Assembly (NCBI RefSeq): GCF_003121405.1
Contig: NZ_QBUY01000059.1
Coordinates: 1-50,478, forward strand
Source: Paraburkholderia sp. C35
Lineage (GTDB): Bacteria; Pseudomonadota; Gammaproteobacteria; Burkholderiales; Burkholderiaceae
Direction: 5' to 3'
DNA: 50,478 nucleotides
Program-made: the position numbers and the translations under genes
The notes under the pieces: model-generated
Seen by the model: only the letters and a program-made list of their open reading frames with translations
Told to the model about the DNA's origin: nothing
Databases searched by the model: none
Part shown: in pieces, positions 35,012-42,529 of the stretch
Layout: every line of letters starts with the position of its first letter
How positions within the stretch are numbered: position 1 is the stretch's first letter

Positions 35012-35037
35012 AAAAGCCCTCCATCGTGAGGGCTTTT
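35012..35037 (+). terminator. Terminator of sodB
   Basis: Stem AAAAGCCCTC/GAGGGCTTTT, loop CATCGT, followed by TCTTTTTG. Confidence 0.9.
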
Positions 35038-35160
35038 TCTTTTTGTCTTTCCGAATCGCACGTACTCGTTCCAATTAATTCGGCATCCATAATAAAAATC
35101 AATCGCTGATTTCACTCGAGCCCATGAGCTTTCGCTGACACGCACGGCCCGCTCTTTTCG

Positions 35161-35177
35161 CCACCCGTCCGGGGTGG
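35161..35177. promoter_or_regulatory. Island palindrome, site 1 (CCACC-N7-GGTGG)
   Basis: Exact arms CCACC and GGTGG around CGTCCGG, 126 bp upstream of the racemase gene. The same element occurs in the other promoter gaps of the island, so it is a candidate operator for a shared regulator. Confidence 0.6.
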
Positions 35178-35303
35178 TCCTGTCCGCTATCCGCCAGGGC
35201 TTACTACGATCACGGGGCACTCTGCCGCCCTGATTGACACAGCCCGATATCAAGGTCGCGCCGATACGTCAGGCGGGCCGCATTTCAATGGAGACACACG
35301 CGC

Positions 35304-36473
35304 ATGGGCGTTTTGAACGGAATCAGAGTGCTGGAATTCGAGGCGATAGGACCGGGCCCGTTCGGCGCGATGCTGCTCGCCGACATGGGCGCTGACGTGC
35401 TGCGTATCGACAGGCCGGCCGCACCCGACGATCTCGGGCCGAAAACCAACGGCAAGCGCATCGACATCACGGGGCGCGGGCGCCGTTCCATCACGCTCGA
35501 TCTCAAGCAGCCGGAGTCCGCGGCGGTCGCGCTCGATCTGATGGCGCGCGCCGATGTCGTGATCGAAGGTTATCGGCCGGGCACCATGGAGCGGCTCGGA
35601 CTCGGGCCGGAAGCAGCGCTCGCCCGCAACCCGAAACTCGTCTACGGACGCATGACGGGCTGGGGACAAACCGGGCCGCTCGCGGCGTGTGCCGGTCACG
35701 ATCTGAACTATGTCGCGCTATCGGGCGTGCTGTCGGGCATTGGCCGCGACAACGGGCCACCCGCAGTGCCGCTGAATCTTGTCGGCGATTACGGCGGAGG
35801 CGGCATGCTGCTCGCGCTCGGCGTCGCGTCGGCGTTGCTCGGCGTGCAACGCGGCGGGCCGGGCCAGGTGATCGATGCGGCAATGACGGAAGGCGCCGCC
35901 CAACTCGGCGCGGTGGTCTGGGGCTTGATCGCATCGGGCAACTGGCGCGAACAGCGCGCGAGCAATCTGCTCGACGGTGGCGCACCGTGGTACGACAGCT
36001 ATCGCACGCGTGATGGCCACTACATGGCAGTCGGTGCCGTCGAAGCGCGCTTTTATGCGTTGCTGCTCGACAGACTGGGCCTCGCTGACGCCGGCCTGCC
36101 CAAACAGCACGATCGAAGCGGCTGGTCGGTGCTGCGCGAAGCGTTCGCTGCGGCATTCGCTGCGCGAACACGCGACGAATGGTGTGCAGCATTCGAAGGC
36201 AGCGATGCGTGCGTCGCGCCGGTACTAGGGTTTTCCGAAGCGCCCGATCACCCACAGCATCGCGCGCGTGGCAGCTTTGTCGAAGTGGCGGGCGTCGTGC
36301 AACCCGCGCCCGCGCCGCGTTTTTCCGCGACGCCGTCGCATGTCGGCGGACCTGCGCCGAAGCGCGGGCAGGGCGGTTTGCGCGCATTGCGCGACTGGGG
36401 CTTCGACGCCGCCGCGATTCAAGGCATGACGGCGCGCGGGCTCGGCTTCGAGTCCGAAGCATCGGCGAATTAA
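35304..36473 (+). CDS. CaiB/BaiF family protein, alpha-methylacyl-CoA racemase-like
   Basis: Member of the family III CoA-transferase/AMACR fold, 389 residues. Such enzymes either move CoA between acids or invert the 2-methyl centre of acyl-CoA esters. Racemase-like features are GIRVLEFEAIGPGPFGAMLLADMGA with no extra transferase domain, CAGHDLNYVALSG (catalytic His followed by Asp, near residue 130), and NLVGDYGGGGMLLALG (catalytic Asp near 160). It heads an operon with etfB and etfA, 21 bp before etfB. Racemase is the preferred reading because a full beta-oxidation set lies next door; transferase activity is not excluded. Confidence 0.82.
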   Translation: MGVLNGIRVLEFEAIGPGPFGAMLLADMGADVLRIDRPAAPDDLGPKTNGKRIDITGRGRRSITLDLKQPESAAVALDLMARADVVIEGYRPGTMERLGLGPEAALARNPKLVYGRMTGWGQTGPLAACAGHDLNYVALSGVLSGIGRDNGPPAVPLNLVGDYGGGGMLLALGVASALLGVQRGGPGQVIDAAMTEGAAQLGAVVWGLIASGNWREQRASNLLDGGAPWYDSYRTRDGHYMAVGAVEARFYALLLDRLGLADAGLPKQHDRSGWSVLREAFAAAFAARTRDEWCAAFEGSDACVAPVLGFSEAPDHPQHRARGSFVEVAGVVQPAPAPRFSATPSHVGGPAPKRGQGGLRALRDWGFDAAAIQGMTARGLGFESEASAN

Positions 36474-36494
36474 ACCAATAACAGGAGACAGCAG

Positions 36495-37244
36495 ATGAAA
36501 GCACTTGTAGCGGTCAAACGCGTGGTGGACTTCAACGTGAAAGTGCGCGTGAAGTCGGACGGTTCGGGCGTCGATCTCGCCAACGTGAAGATGAGCATCA
36601 ATCCGTTCGACGAGATTGCCGTCGAAGAGGCCGTGCGCCTCAAGGAGCGCGGTGTCGTGAGCGAAGTCGTCGCGGTGTCGTGCGGCGTGACTGCGTGTCA
36701 GGAAACGCTGCGCACGGCAATGGCGATCGGCGCGGACCGCGGCATCCTCGTCGAGACGGATGCAGAACTGGAGCCGCTTGCGGTGGCGAAGCTGCTTAAA
36801 GCGCTAGTCGACAGGGAGCAGCCGCAACTGGTGTTGTTCGGCAAGCAGGCCATCGATAACGATTGCAACCAGACGGGGCAAATGCTGGCCGCGCTCGCAG
36901 GACTGCCGCAAGCCACGTGCGCCAGCAAGATCGAGATTGCCGACAACTGCGCGACCGTGACGCGCGAAATCGACGGTGGACTGGAAACGGTGCGTCTCAC
37001 GCTGCCCGCTGTCGTCACATCGGACTTGCGCCTGAACGAACCGCGTTACGCGACGTTGCCGAACATCATGAAGGCCAAGAAAAAGCCGCTCGATACCGTG
37101 ACGCCGTCGCAACTGGGCGTAGACATCTCACCGCGACTGACGGTGTTGGACACTGCAGAGCCGGCGCAACGCAGCGCGGGCGTGAAAGTACCCGACGTGG
37201 CCGCGCTGGTCGCGAAACTGAAAACGGAAGCCAAGGTGCTCTGA
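36495..37244 (+). CDS. etfB: Electron transfer flavoprotein, beta subunit
   Basis: Soluble subunit of ETF that takes electrons from acyl-CoA dehydrogenases. The 249-residue sequence opens MKALVAVKRVVDFNVKVRVK and has INPFDEIAVEEAVRLKE and TAMAIGADRGILVETD. The signature segment VTREIDGGLETVRLTLPAVV with DLRLNEPRYATLPNIMKAKK follows. AGGAGAC lies upstream of the ATG. It sits directly after the racemase-like gene and 10 bp before etfA. It is likely dedicated to the dehydrogenase at 41344-42483. Confidence 0.95.
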   Translation: MKALVAVKRVVDFNVKVRVKSDGSGVDLANVKMSINPFDEIAVEEAVRLKERGVVSEVVAVSCGVTACQETLRTAMAIGADRGILVETDAELEPLAVAKLLKALVDREQPQLVLFGKQAIDNDCNQTGQMLAALAGLPQATCASKIEIADNCATVTREIDGGLETVRLTLPAVVTSDLRLNEPRYATLPNIMKAKKKPLDTVTPSQLGVDISPRLTVLDTAEPAQRSAGVKVPDVAALVAKLKTEAKVL

Positions 37245-37254
37245 GGAGACGGAC

Positions 37255-38199
37255 ATGAATGAACGTACAAGCGTACTGGTCGTGGCGGAACACGACCATG
37301 CATCGATCCGCAGCGCGACGCTGAGCACGGTTGCAGCCGCGTTGCAGTGCGGCGCCGACGTGCATGTGCTGGTGGCAGGACACGGCGTGCAGGATGCGGC
37401 GAACGCGGCGGCGCATATAGCGGGTGTATCGCGCGTGGTGGTCGCCGATGCGCCTTGCCTTGCGCAAGGTCTGGCCGAGAACCTGGGCGCGCAGGTCGTG
37501 CAAGTCGCCGGGCGCTACAGCCACATCCTGTTCCCGGCGACGAGCATGGGCAAGAACGTCGCGCCGCGCGTCGCGGCTTTACTCGATGTCGCGCAGATTT
37601 CAGACATCATGCGCGTGGTGAGTGCCGATACATTCGAGCGTCCGATTTACGCGGGCAACGCGCTTGTGACGGTGCGCTCGCATGATCCTGTGAAAGTGGT
37701 GACCGTGCGGGTGACGAACTTCGATGCGGTGTCTGCGCAAGGCGGAAGCGCGCAGATCGAAACAGTCGATGCCGTGAGCGATAGCGGGCTGTCGAGCTTT
37801 GTCGGGCGGCAAGTCGCAAAGAGCGAGCGGCCGGAACTGGCCGATGCGCAGATTGTCGTGAGCGGTGGGCGCGCGCTTGGCAGCAGTGAGCGGTTCAATG
37901 AAGTGCTGATGCCGTTGGCTGACCGGCTGGGCGCCGCACTTGGAGCAAGCCGTGCAGCCGTCGATGCAGGCTTTGCGCCCAATGACTGGCAGGTCGGGCA
38001 GACCGGCAAGATTGTCGCGCCGCAGTTGTACATCGCCTGCGGCATCTCGGGTGCCATTCAACATCTTGCGGGCATGAAGGATTCCAAGGTGATCGTTGCC
38101 ATCAACAAGGATGCCGAGGCGCCCATTTTCAGCATCGCTGATTATGGCGTCGAGGCTGATCTGTTCAACGCGGTGCCGGAACTGGTGGCCTTGCTATAA
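37255..38199 (+). CDS. etfA: Electron transfer flavoprotein, alpha subunit
   Basis: FAD-binding subunit that passes electrons to ETF-ubiquinone oxidoreductase. The 314-residue protein has an N-terminal alpha/beta domain (VLVVAEHDHASIRSATL). The conserved C-terminal FAD domain shows IVVSGGRALGSSERFNEVLMP, then ASRAAVDAGFAPNDWQVGQTGK, YIACGISGAIQHLAGMKDSK and INKDAEAPIFSIADYG. TGAGGAGAC between the genes is the ribosome site and overlaps the etfB stop. It ends the plus-strand operon and converges with the SDR gene. Confidence 0.95.
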   Translation: MNERTSVLVVAEHDHASIRSATLSTVAAALQCGADVHVLVAGHGVQDAANAAAHIAGVSRVVVADAPCLAQGLAENLGAQVVQVAGRYSHILFPATSMGKNVAPRVAALLDVAQISDIMRVVSADTFERPIYAGNALVTVRSHDPVKVVTVRVTNFDAVSAQGGSAQIETVDAVSDSGLSSFVGRQVAKSERPELADAQIVVSGGRALGSSERFNEVLMPLADRLGAALGASRAAVDAGFAPNDWQVGQTGKIVAPQLYIACGISGAIQHLAGMKDSKVIVAINKDAEAPIFSIADYGVEADLFNAVPELVALL

Positions 38200-38211
38200 G
38201 CGGCTACAAGC

Positions 38212-38242
38212 AAAAAAGGGCGCCTCTCACGTCGAGGCGCCC
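38212..38242 (-). terminator. Terminator of the beta-oxidation operon
   Basis: Stem GGGCGCCTC/GAGGCGCCC; read on the minus strand the stem is followed by TTTTTTG. It ends the operon running 44410 to 38298. Confidence 0.88.
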
Positions 38243-38297
38243 TAAAAAAGTCCAGCCAGTTCCGGGGTGAAACCAGCCAGACTTCCACGCAACGCAA

Positions 38298-39122
38298 TTA
38301 CTGCAGATTCCCCGCCACAGCAATGGTCTGACCGGTGATGTAATTCGATTCCGGCGAGCAGAACAGATACACGCCGCCCGCCGCCTCTTCAGGCGTACCG
38401 CCGCGTCCCAACGGATTGCGCTGCGCATGCGACTTCAGCATATCGGGGTTCAGGCCCACGCGAATATCGCGGCCATCGATACTCACCGTCGCGCCGGCAT
38501 GTGCATCGGCGGAAGTCATGCGGGTATGAATGAGGCCAAACGCCACGCAATTGACGTTCACGTTGAAGCGACCCCATTCGCGCGCAAGCGCCCGCGTCAT
38601 CCCGATCACACCTGCCTTCGCCGACGAATAGTTCATCTGTCCGGCATTGCCGTTCAACGCCGACACCGACGAGATATTCACGATCTTGCGATACACCTCG
38701 CGGCCCGCTTCCTTGTCGGCGGCGTGCAGCGCTTTCATGTGCGGATACGCTGCGCGCAGGATGCGAAACGGCGCCGTCATATGGCAATCGATAATCGCGT
38801 ACCACTGCTCATCGCTCATCTTCTGGATCACGTCGTCCCACGTGTAGCCCGCATTGTTGACGATGATGTCGATGCCCTTGAATGCGCTGAGCGCGGTGCC
38901 GACGAAACGCTCCGCGAAGTCCGGCGCGGTCACGTTGCCCACGCAGGCAACGGCCTCCACGCCCATCTTCTTCAAGGCCTCGACCGTTTCGTGCGCGGGA
39001 TCGGCGTCGAGATCGTTGACCACGATGCGCGCGCCTTCGCTCGCAAACTTCTCGACGATCGCGCGGCCAATGCCGCGTCCCGAACCCGTCACGAGGGCAA
39101 CCTTGCCGTCAAGCTTTCCCAT
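38298..39122 (-). CDS. SDR, (3R)-hydroxyacyl-CoA dehydrogenase-like (HSD17B4/FabG type)
   Basis: NAD(P)-dependent dehydrogenase of 274 residues, presumably oxidising the 3-hydroxyacyl-CoA intermediate of the operon's beta-oxidation cycle. The cofactor site is VTGSGRGIGRAIVEKFASEG, then NNAGYTWDDV, NISSVSALNGNAGQ (catalytic Ser) and the YSSAK Tyr/Lys pair. The GARIVVNDLD segment resembles the dehydrogenase domain of peroxisomal multifunctional enzyme type 2. The start MGKLDGKVAL at 39122 has AGGAG upstream. Last gene of the operon, 69 bp after the MaoC gene. Confidence 0.88.
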   Translation of the reverse strand: MGKLDGKVALVTGSGRGIGRAIVEKFASEGARIVVNDLDADPAHETVEALKKMGVEAVACVGNVTAPDFAERFVGTALSAFKGIDIIVNNAGYTWDDVIQKMSDEQWYAIIDCHMTAPFRILRAAYPHMKALHAADKEAGREVYRKIVNISSVSALNGNAGQMNYSSAKAGVIGMTRALAREWGRFNVNVNCVAFGLIHTRMTSADAHAGATVSIDGRDIRVGLNPDMLKSHAQRNPLGRGGTPEEAAGGVYLFCSPESNYITGQTIAVAGNLQ

Positions 39123-39191
39123 CTGATGTTCTCCTGTGTATGTCTGATTGCGTCCCTGCGCGGAATCAACGCGCCGGGTCAAAGCGCAAAG

Positions 39192-39608
39192 TCAAAGCGC
39201 GACCACGGCTTCGCCGACCACGCGCGGCTCGCCGTACTGATTGGCGGTCTGGATTTCCAGCTTCACGCGCCGTTCGCCGTCCGCTTCGAACTTGTCGACG
39301 ACACGGCCCGTGCACGTCACCTGATGCCCGAGGTGCGTGATGCCGACGAAGCGCACGCCGAAGCCGCGCAGTTGCCGCTGATCGACCCATCCCGTAAGCA
39401 GACGGCCGAGATAGGCCATCGACAACATACCGTGCGCGAATACGTCCGGCATGCCTGCCTTGCGCGCATAGTCGGTATCGATATGCACGCGGTTGTGATC
39501 GCCCGAGGCGCCCGCGAACAGCGCAAGCGTGGTGCGGTTGACGGGTTCGAGCGTGAGTGGCGGCAAGGTGTCGCCGATCTTCACGCTATCGAATGTGAGA
39601 GTGCTCAT
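39192..39608 (-). CDS. MaoC-like hydratase, hot-dog subunit with catalytic motif
   Basis: A 138-residue single hot-dog domain protein of the MaoC/(R)-hydratase type. The catalytic hydratase-2 motif is visible as FAGASGDHNRVHIDTDYAR near residue 32 (Asp and His), followed by DVFAHGMLSMAYLGR. It should add water to the trans-2-enoyl-CoA made by the acyl-CoA dehydrogenase. The preceding gene encodes the partner N-terminal half; 12 bp separate them. Together they equal one two-domain hydratase. Confidence 0.9.
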   Translation of the reverse strand: MSTLTFDSVKIGDTLPPLTLEPVNRTTLALFAGASGDHNRVHIDTDYARKAGMPDVFAHGMLSMAYLGRLLTGWVDQRQLRGFGVRFVGITHLGHQVTCTGRVVDKFEADGERRVKLEIQTANQYGEPRVVGEAVVAL

Positions 39609-39620
39609 GAACGTTCTCCG

Positions 39621-40061
39621 TTAGCCGTTGCGATGCACGAGCACGCTGCGCAGATCGGCGACATGCTCGCCGTGCTGGTTCGTCACGCGCGTTTCGCGCA
39701 CGACGAAATCGAGTGCGCCGTTCTTCTTGTCGTAGATGTCGGCGATGCGGCTTTCGAAGTGCAGCACGTCACCCGCATAGGCGAGGCGGTGATAGGTGAA
39801 CGACTGCTCGCCGTGCAGGATGCGCGACAACTGGATGCCCAGTTCGTCGCGCCAGCTGGTGTCCGGCTGCTGAAGCTCCAGTGAAAACAGAAATGTAGGC
39901 GGCAAGGGCAGCGCGCGATGACCCGCGTCGCGCGCGGCCGCTTCGTCAACATAGCGGCGGCTGGTTTCGCCCGTTGCCTTTGCAAAGAAGCGCAGTTGTC
40001 CCGCTTCGGCGACCGCGCGAAACGTCGGCAGCACCTTGCCGATGAACTTTTTGTCGATCAT
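39621..40061 (-). CDS. MaoC N-terminal-type (FAS1-like dehydratase) subunit
   Basis: A 146-residue hot-dog protein of the N-terminal dehydratase family, lacking the catalytic hydratase motif of its neighbour but with FFAKATGETSRRYVDEAAARD and LPPTFLFSLELQQPD. In known heteromeric hydratases of steroid side-chain degradation (ChsH1/ChsH2-like) such a subunit shapes the substrate pocket while the partner supplies catalysis. The tight spacing and shared operon support a heterodimer. GGAGCAATCGAC lies upstream of the ATG. Confidence 0.85.
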   Translation of the reverse strand: MIDKKFIGKVLPTFRAVAEAGQLRFFAKATGETSRRYVDEAAARDAGHRALPLPPTFLFSLELQQPDTSWRDELGIQLSRILHGEQSFTYHRLAYAGDVLHFESRIADIYDKKNGALDFVVRETRVTNQHGEHVADLRSVLVHRNG

Positions 40062-40101
40062 GTCGATTGCTCCGTGACGCTGGCGTTGTGATCTGCGAGA
40101 C

Positions 40102-41292
40102 TCAACGCGCGGCCTTGTAGACGGTCACGACGCACGCGCCACCCAGCCCGACGTTGTGCGCGAGCGCGACCTTCGCGCCTTCGACCTGACGCGCTTCCGC
40201 CTTGCCGCGCAATTGCTGCGTCAGTTCGAAGCATTGCGCGAGACCCGTTGCGCCCAGTGGATGCCCTTTCGACAGCAGGCCGCCCGACGGATTGACAACC
40301 CACTTGCCGCCATAGGTGTTGTCGTCGTCGGCGACGAGTTTTGCGCCTTCGCCTTCCGCGCAGAGACCGAGGCCTTCGTAGGTCAGCAGTTCGTTTTGCG
40401 CGAAGCAGTCGTGCAGTTCGATCACGTCGATGTCGTCGGGACCGATGCCCGCCTGCTCATACGCACTCTTCGCGGCAGCGCGCGTCATGTCGAAGCCGAC
40501 CACGCGGATCATGTCGCGTGCGTCGTAGGTGCTGGGCAGATCGGTGGTGAGCGCCTGGCCCGCGATCGTCACGTCGGTGCGCAGGCCATGTTTGCGTGCG
40601 AACTCTTCCGACACGATGATGGCGGCGGCAGCACCGCACGTCGGCGGGCAGGCCATCAGACGCGTGAGCACGCCTTCCCACAGCATCGGCGCGGCCATCA
40701 CGTCTTCCGTCGAGACGACATTGCGGAACACGGCAAGCGGATTGCGTGCTGCGTGCTGGCTCGCCTTTGCGCGAATCTTCGCGAAGGTTTCGAGCTTCGT
40801 GCCGTACTTTTTCATGTGCGCCATGCCCGCGCCCGCGAACTGGCGAATCGCGTTGCTCAGGCCTTCGGGGCGTCCAACGAGTTGATCGGTCATGTCGCGC
40901 GCGCGTTCGCGCGCGCTCGGCCGATCGGTCCACACCGACTTGAGCGCGCCCGGCCCCATGAATTCGAAGCCCACAGCAAGCGCACATTCCACGGCGCCGC
41001 TCGCCACCGCCTGGCGCGCGAGAAACAGCGCCGACGAACCCGTCGCGCAGTTGTTGTTCACGTTGATGACGGGAATACCCGTCATGCCGACGTGGTACAG
41101 CGCTTTCTGGCCGCAGGTGGAATCGCCGTACACATAGCCGGCGAATGCCTGCTGCACCTTGTCATAGCTGACGCCCGCATCGGCGAGCGCATCGCGCACG
41201 GCAGTTGCGCCCATCACGTCATAGCTTTCGCTGGTGCCGGGCTTCTTGAACGGAATCATGCCGACGCCGGCGACGAACACATTGCGACTCAT
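40102..41292 (-). CDS. SCP2-type thiolase (lipid-transfer protein family)
   Basis: Thiolase-fold protein of 396 residues, closest to the SCPx/lipid-transfer group acting on branched or sterol-derived 3-ketoacyl-CoA. The nucleophilic cysteine lies in NVNNNCATGSSALFLARQAV near residue 84, with HDCFAQNELLTYEGLGLC, SGGLLSKGHPLGATG (catalytic His) and HNVGLGGACVVTVY (second Cys) in the C-terminal half. All catalytic residues are present. It should cleave the final 3-keto thioester. AAGGAG precedes the ATG; 51 bp after the acyl-CoA dehydrogenase gene. Confidence 0.9.
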   Translation of the reverse strand: MSRNVFVAGVGMIPFKKPGTSESYDVMGATAVRDALADAGVSYDKVQQAFAGYVYGDSTCGQKALYHVGMTGIPVINVNNNCATGSSALFLARQAVASGAVECALAVGFEFMGPGALKSVWTDRPSARERARDMTDQLVGRPEGLSNAIRQFAGAGMAHMKKYGTKLETFAKIRAKASQHAARNPLAVFRNVVSTEDVMAAPMLWEGVLTRLMACPPTCGAAAAIIVSEEFARKHGLRTDVTIAGQALTTDLPSTYDARDMIRVVGFDMTRAAAKSAYEQAGIGPDDIDVIELHDCFAQNELLTYEGLGLCAEGEGAKLVADDDNTYGGKWVVNPSGGLLSKGHPLGATGLAQCFELTQQLRGKAEARQVEGAKVALAHNVGLGGACVVTVYKAAR

Positions 41293-41343
41293 GTCACTGC
41301 TCCTTGTGAATGCTGAATGGGGTGATCGGTTGATGGACGTGCA

Positions 41344-42483
41344 TCAGAGCTTGCGGGAGATCAGGTCGCGCATGACTTCGCTCGTGCCGCCATAGATGCG
41401 CGTGACGCGCGCATCGGCGAACGCGCGGGCCACCGGGTACTCGAGCATGTAGCCGTAACCGCCGTGCAACTGCACCATTTCGTCGAGTGCCTTGCCGAGC
41501 GCTTCGGTCGCGTACAGCTTGGCGATGGCGGCTTCTTCCAGCGTCAGGCGGCGGCGTACGTGTTCGCCGAGGTAGTGATCGACGAGCAGGCGCACGGCGG
41601 TCGCTTGCGCCTTGATGTCGGCGAGCTTGAACTTGGTGTTCTGGAAATCCCACACGGTCTGATTGAACGCTCGGCGATCCTTCACGTAGTTGATCGTGTG
41701 ATCGAGGCAGGCTTCGAGCTTGGCGGCCGCGCCGATGGCGATCGACAGGCGCTCTTGCGGCAGTTCCGCCATCAGGTAGGCGAAGCCCTTGCCTTCTTCG
41801 CCGAGCAGGTTCGACACGGGCACGCGCACGTTGTCGAAGAAGAGTTCGGCCGTGTCCTGCGCATGCTGGCCGACCTTGTCGAGCTTGCGGCCGCGCCGGA
41901 AGCCTGCGCGATCCGCTTCGACCACGATCAGGCTCACGCCTTTCGATCCCGCTGACGGATCGGTCTTGCAGACCATCACGATGAGGTCGGCATTCAGGCC
42001 GTTGCTGATGAAGGTCTTGCTGCCGTTGATCACGTATTCGTCGCCGTCGCGGATGGCCGTGGTGCGGATGGCTTTCAGGTCGCTGCCCGTGCCGGGCTCC
42101 GTCATGCCGATCGCGAGAATCGCTTCACCGGAGCAGACTTTCGGCAGCCAGCGCTGCTTCTGTTCTTCGTTGCCGATGCGCGCGATATACGGCGCGATGA
42201 TGTCCGAGTGCACCGAGAAGCCGAGCCCGCTGACGCCCGAACGGTTGACCTCTTCGTTGAGCACGGCAGCGTGACCGAAATCGCCGCCGCCGCCGCCGTA
42301 TTCCACCGGCAGCGTGAGGCACAGCAGACCTTCGCGGCCCGCCTTGAGCCAGGTCTCGCGATCGACCTTGCCGGCCTTGTCCCATTCGGCCTGCTTCGGC
42401 ACGCATTCGCGTTCGAGAAAGCGTCGCGCACTCGTGCGCAGCATTTCATGATCGTCACGGAAGACAGTTCTGGTGATTTGCAT
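41344..42483 (-). CDS. Acyl-CoA dehydrogenase, LCAD/IVD-like
   Basis: FAD enzyme of 379 residues that introduces the 2,3-double bond into acyl-CoA and passes electrons to ETF. Family stretches include IGMTEPGTGSDLKAIRTTA, GSKTFISNGLNADLIVMV and the FAD loop LHGGYGYMLEYPVARAFAD. The C-terminal position that carries the catalytic Glu in MCAD/SCAD (YEGT) reads YGGTSEVMRDL, as in long-chain and isovaleryl types, while the helix-G segment ELPQERL keeps a Glu. This fits longer or branched substrates. The start at 42483 (ATG, AGGA upstream) is preferred to an upstream TTG. Confidence 0.92.
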   Translation of the reverse strand: MQITRTVFRDDHEMLRTSARRFLERECVPKQAEWDKAGKVDRETWLKAGREGLLCLTLPVEYGGGGGDFGHAAVLNEEVNRSGVSGLGFSVHSDIIAPYIARIGNEEQKQRWLPKVCSGEAILAIGMTEPGTGSDLKAIRTTAIRDGDEYVINGSKTFISNGLNADLIVMVCKTDPSAGSKGVSLIVVEADRAGFRRGRKLDKVGQHAQDTAELFFDNVRVPVSNLLGEEGKGFAYLMAELPQERLSIAIGAAAKLEACLDHTINYVKDRRAFNQTVWDFQNTKFKLADIKAQATAVRLLVDHYLGEHVRRRLTLEEAAIAKLYATEALGKALDEMVQLHGGYGYMLEYPVARAFADARVTRIYGGTSEVMRDLISRKL

Positions 42484-42529
42484 GACTAAGTATTCCTGTT
42501 CGATTGATGTCAATGCCCTTTGCGGGTCG

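Larger units (their letters stand above)
34957..35303. other. sodB / racemase-operon intergenic region
   Basis: Contains the sodB terminator (35012-35037), an A/T-rich stretch around 35077-35110, and the CCACC-N7-GGTGG palindrome at 35161. It must hold the promoter of the racemase-etfBA operon. No gene was seen. Confidence 0.5.
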
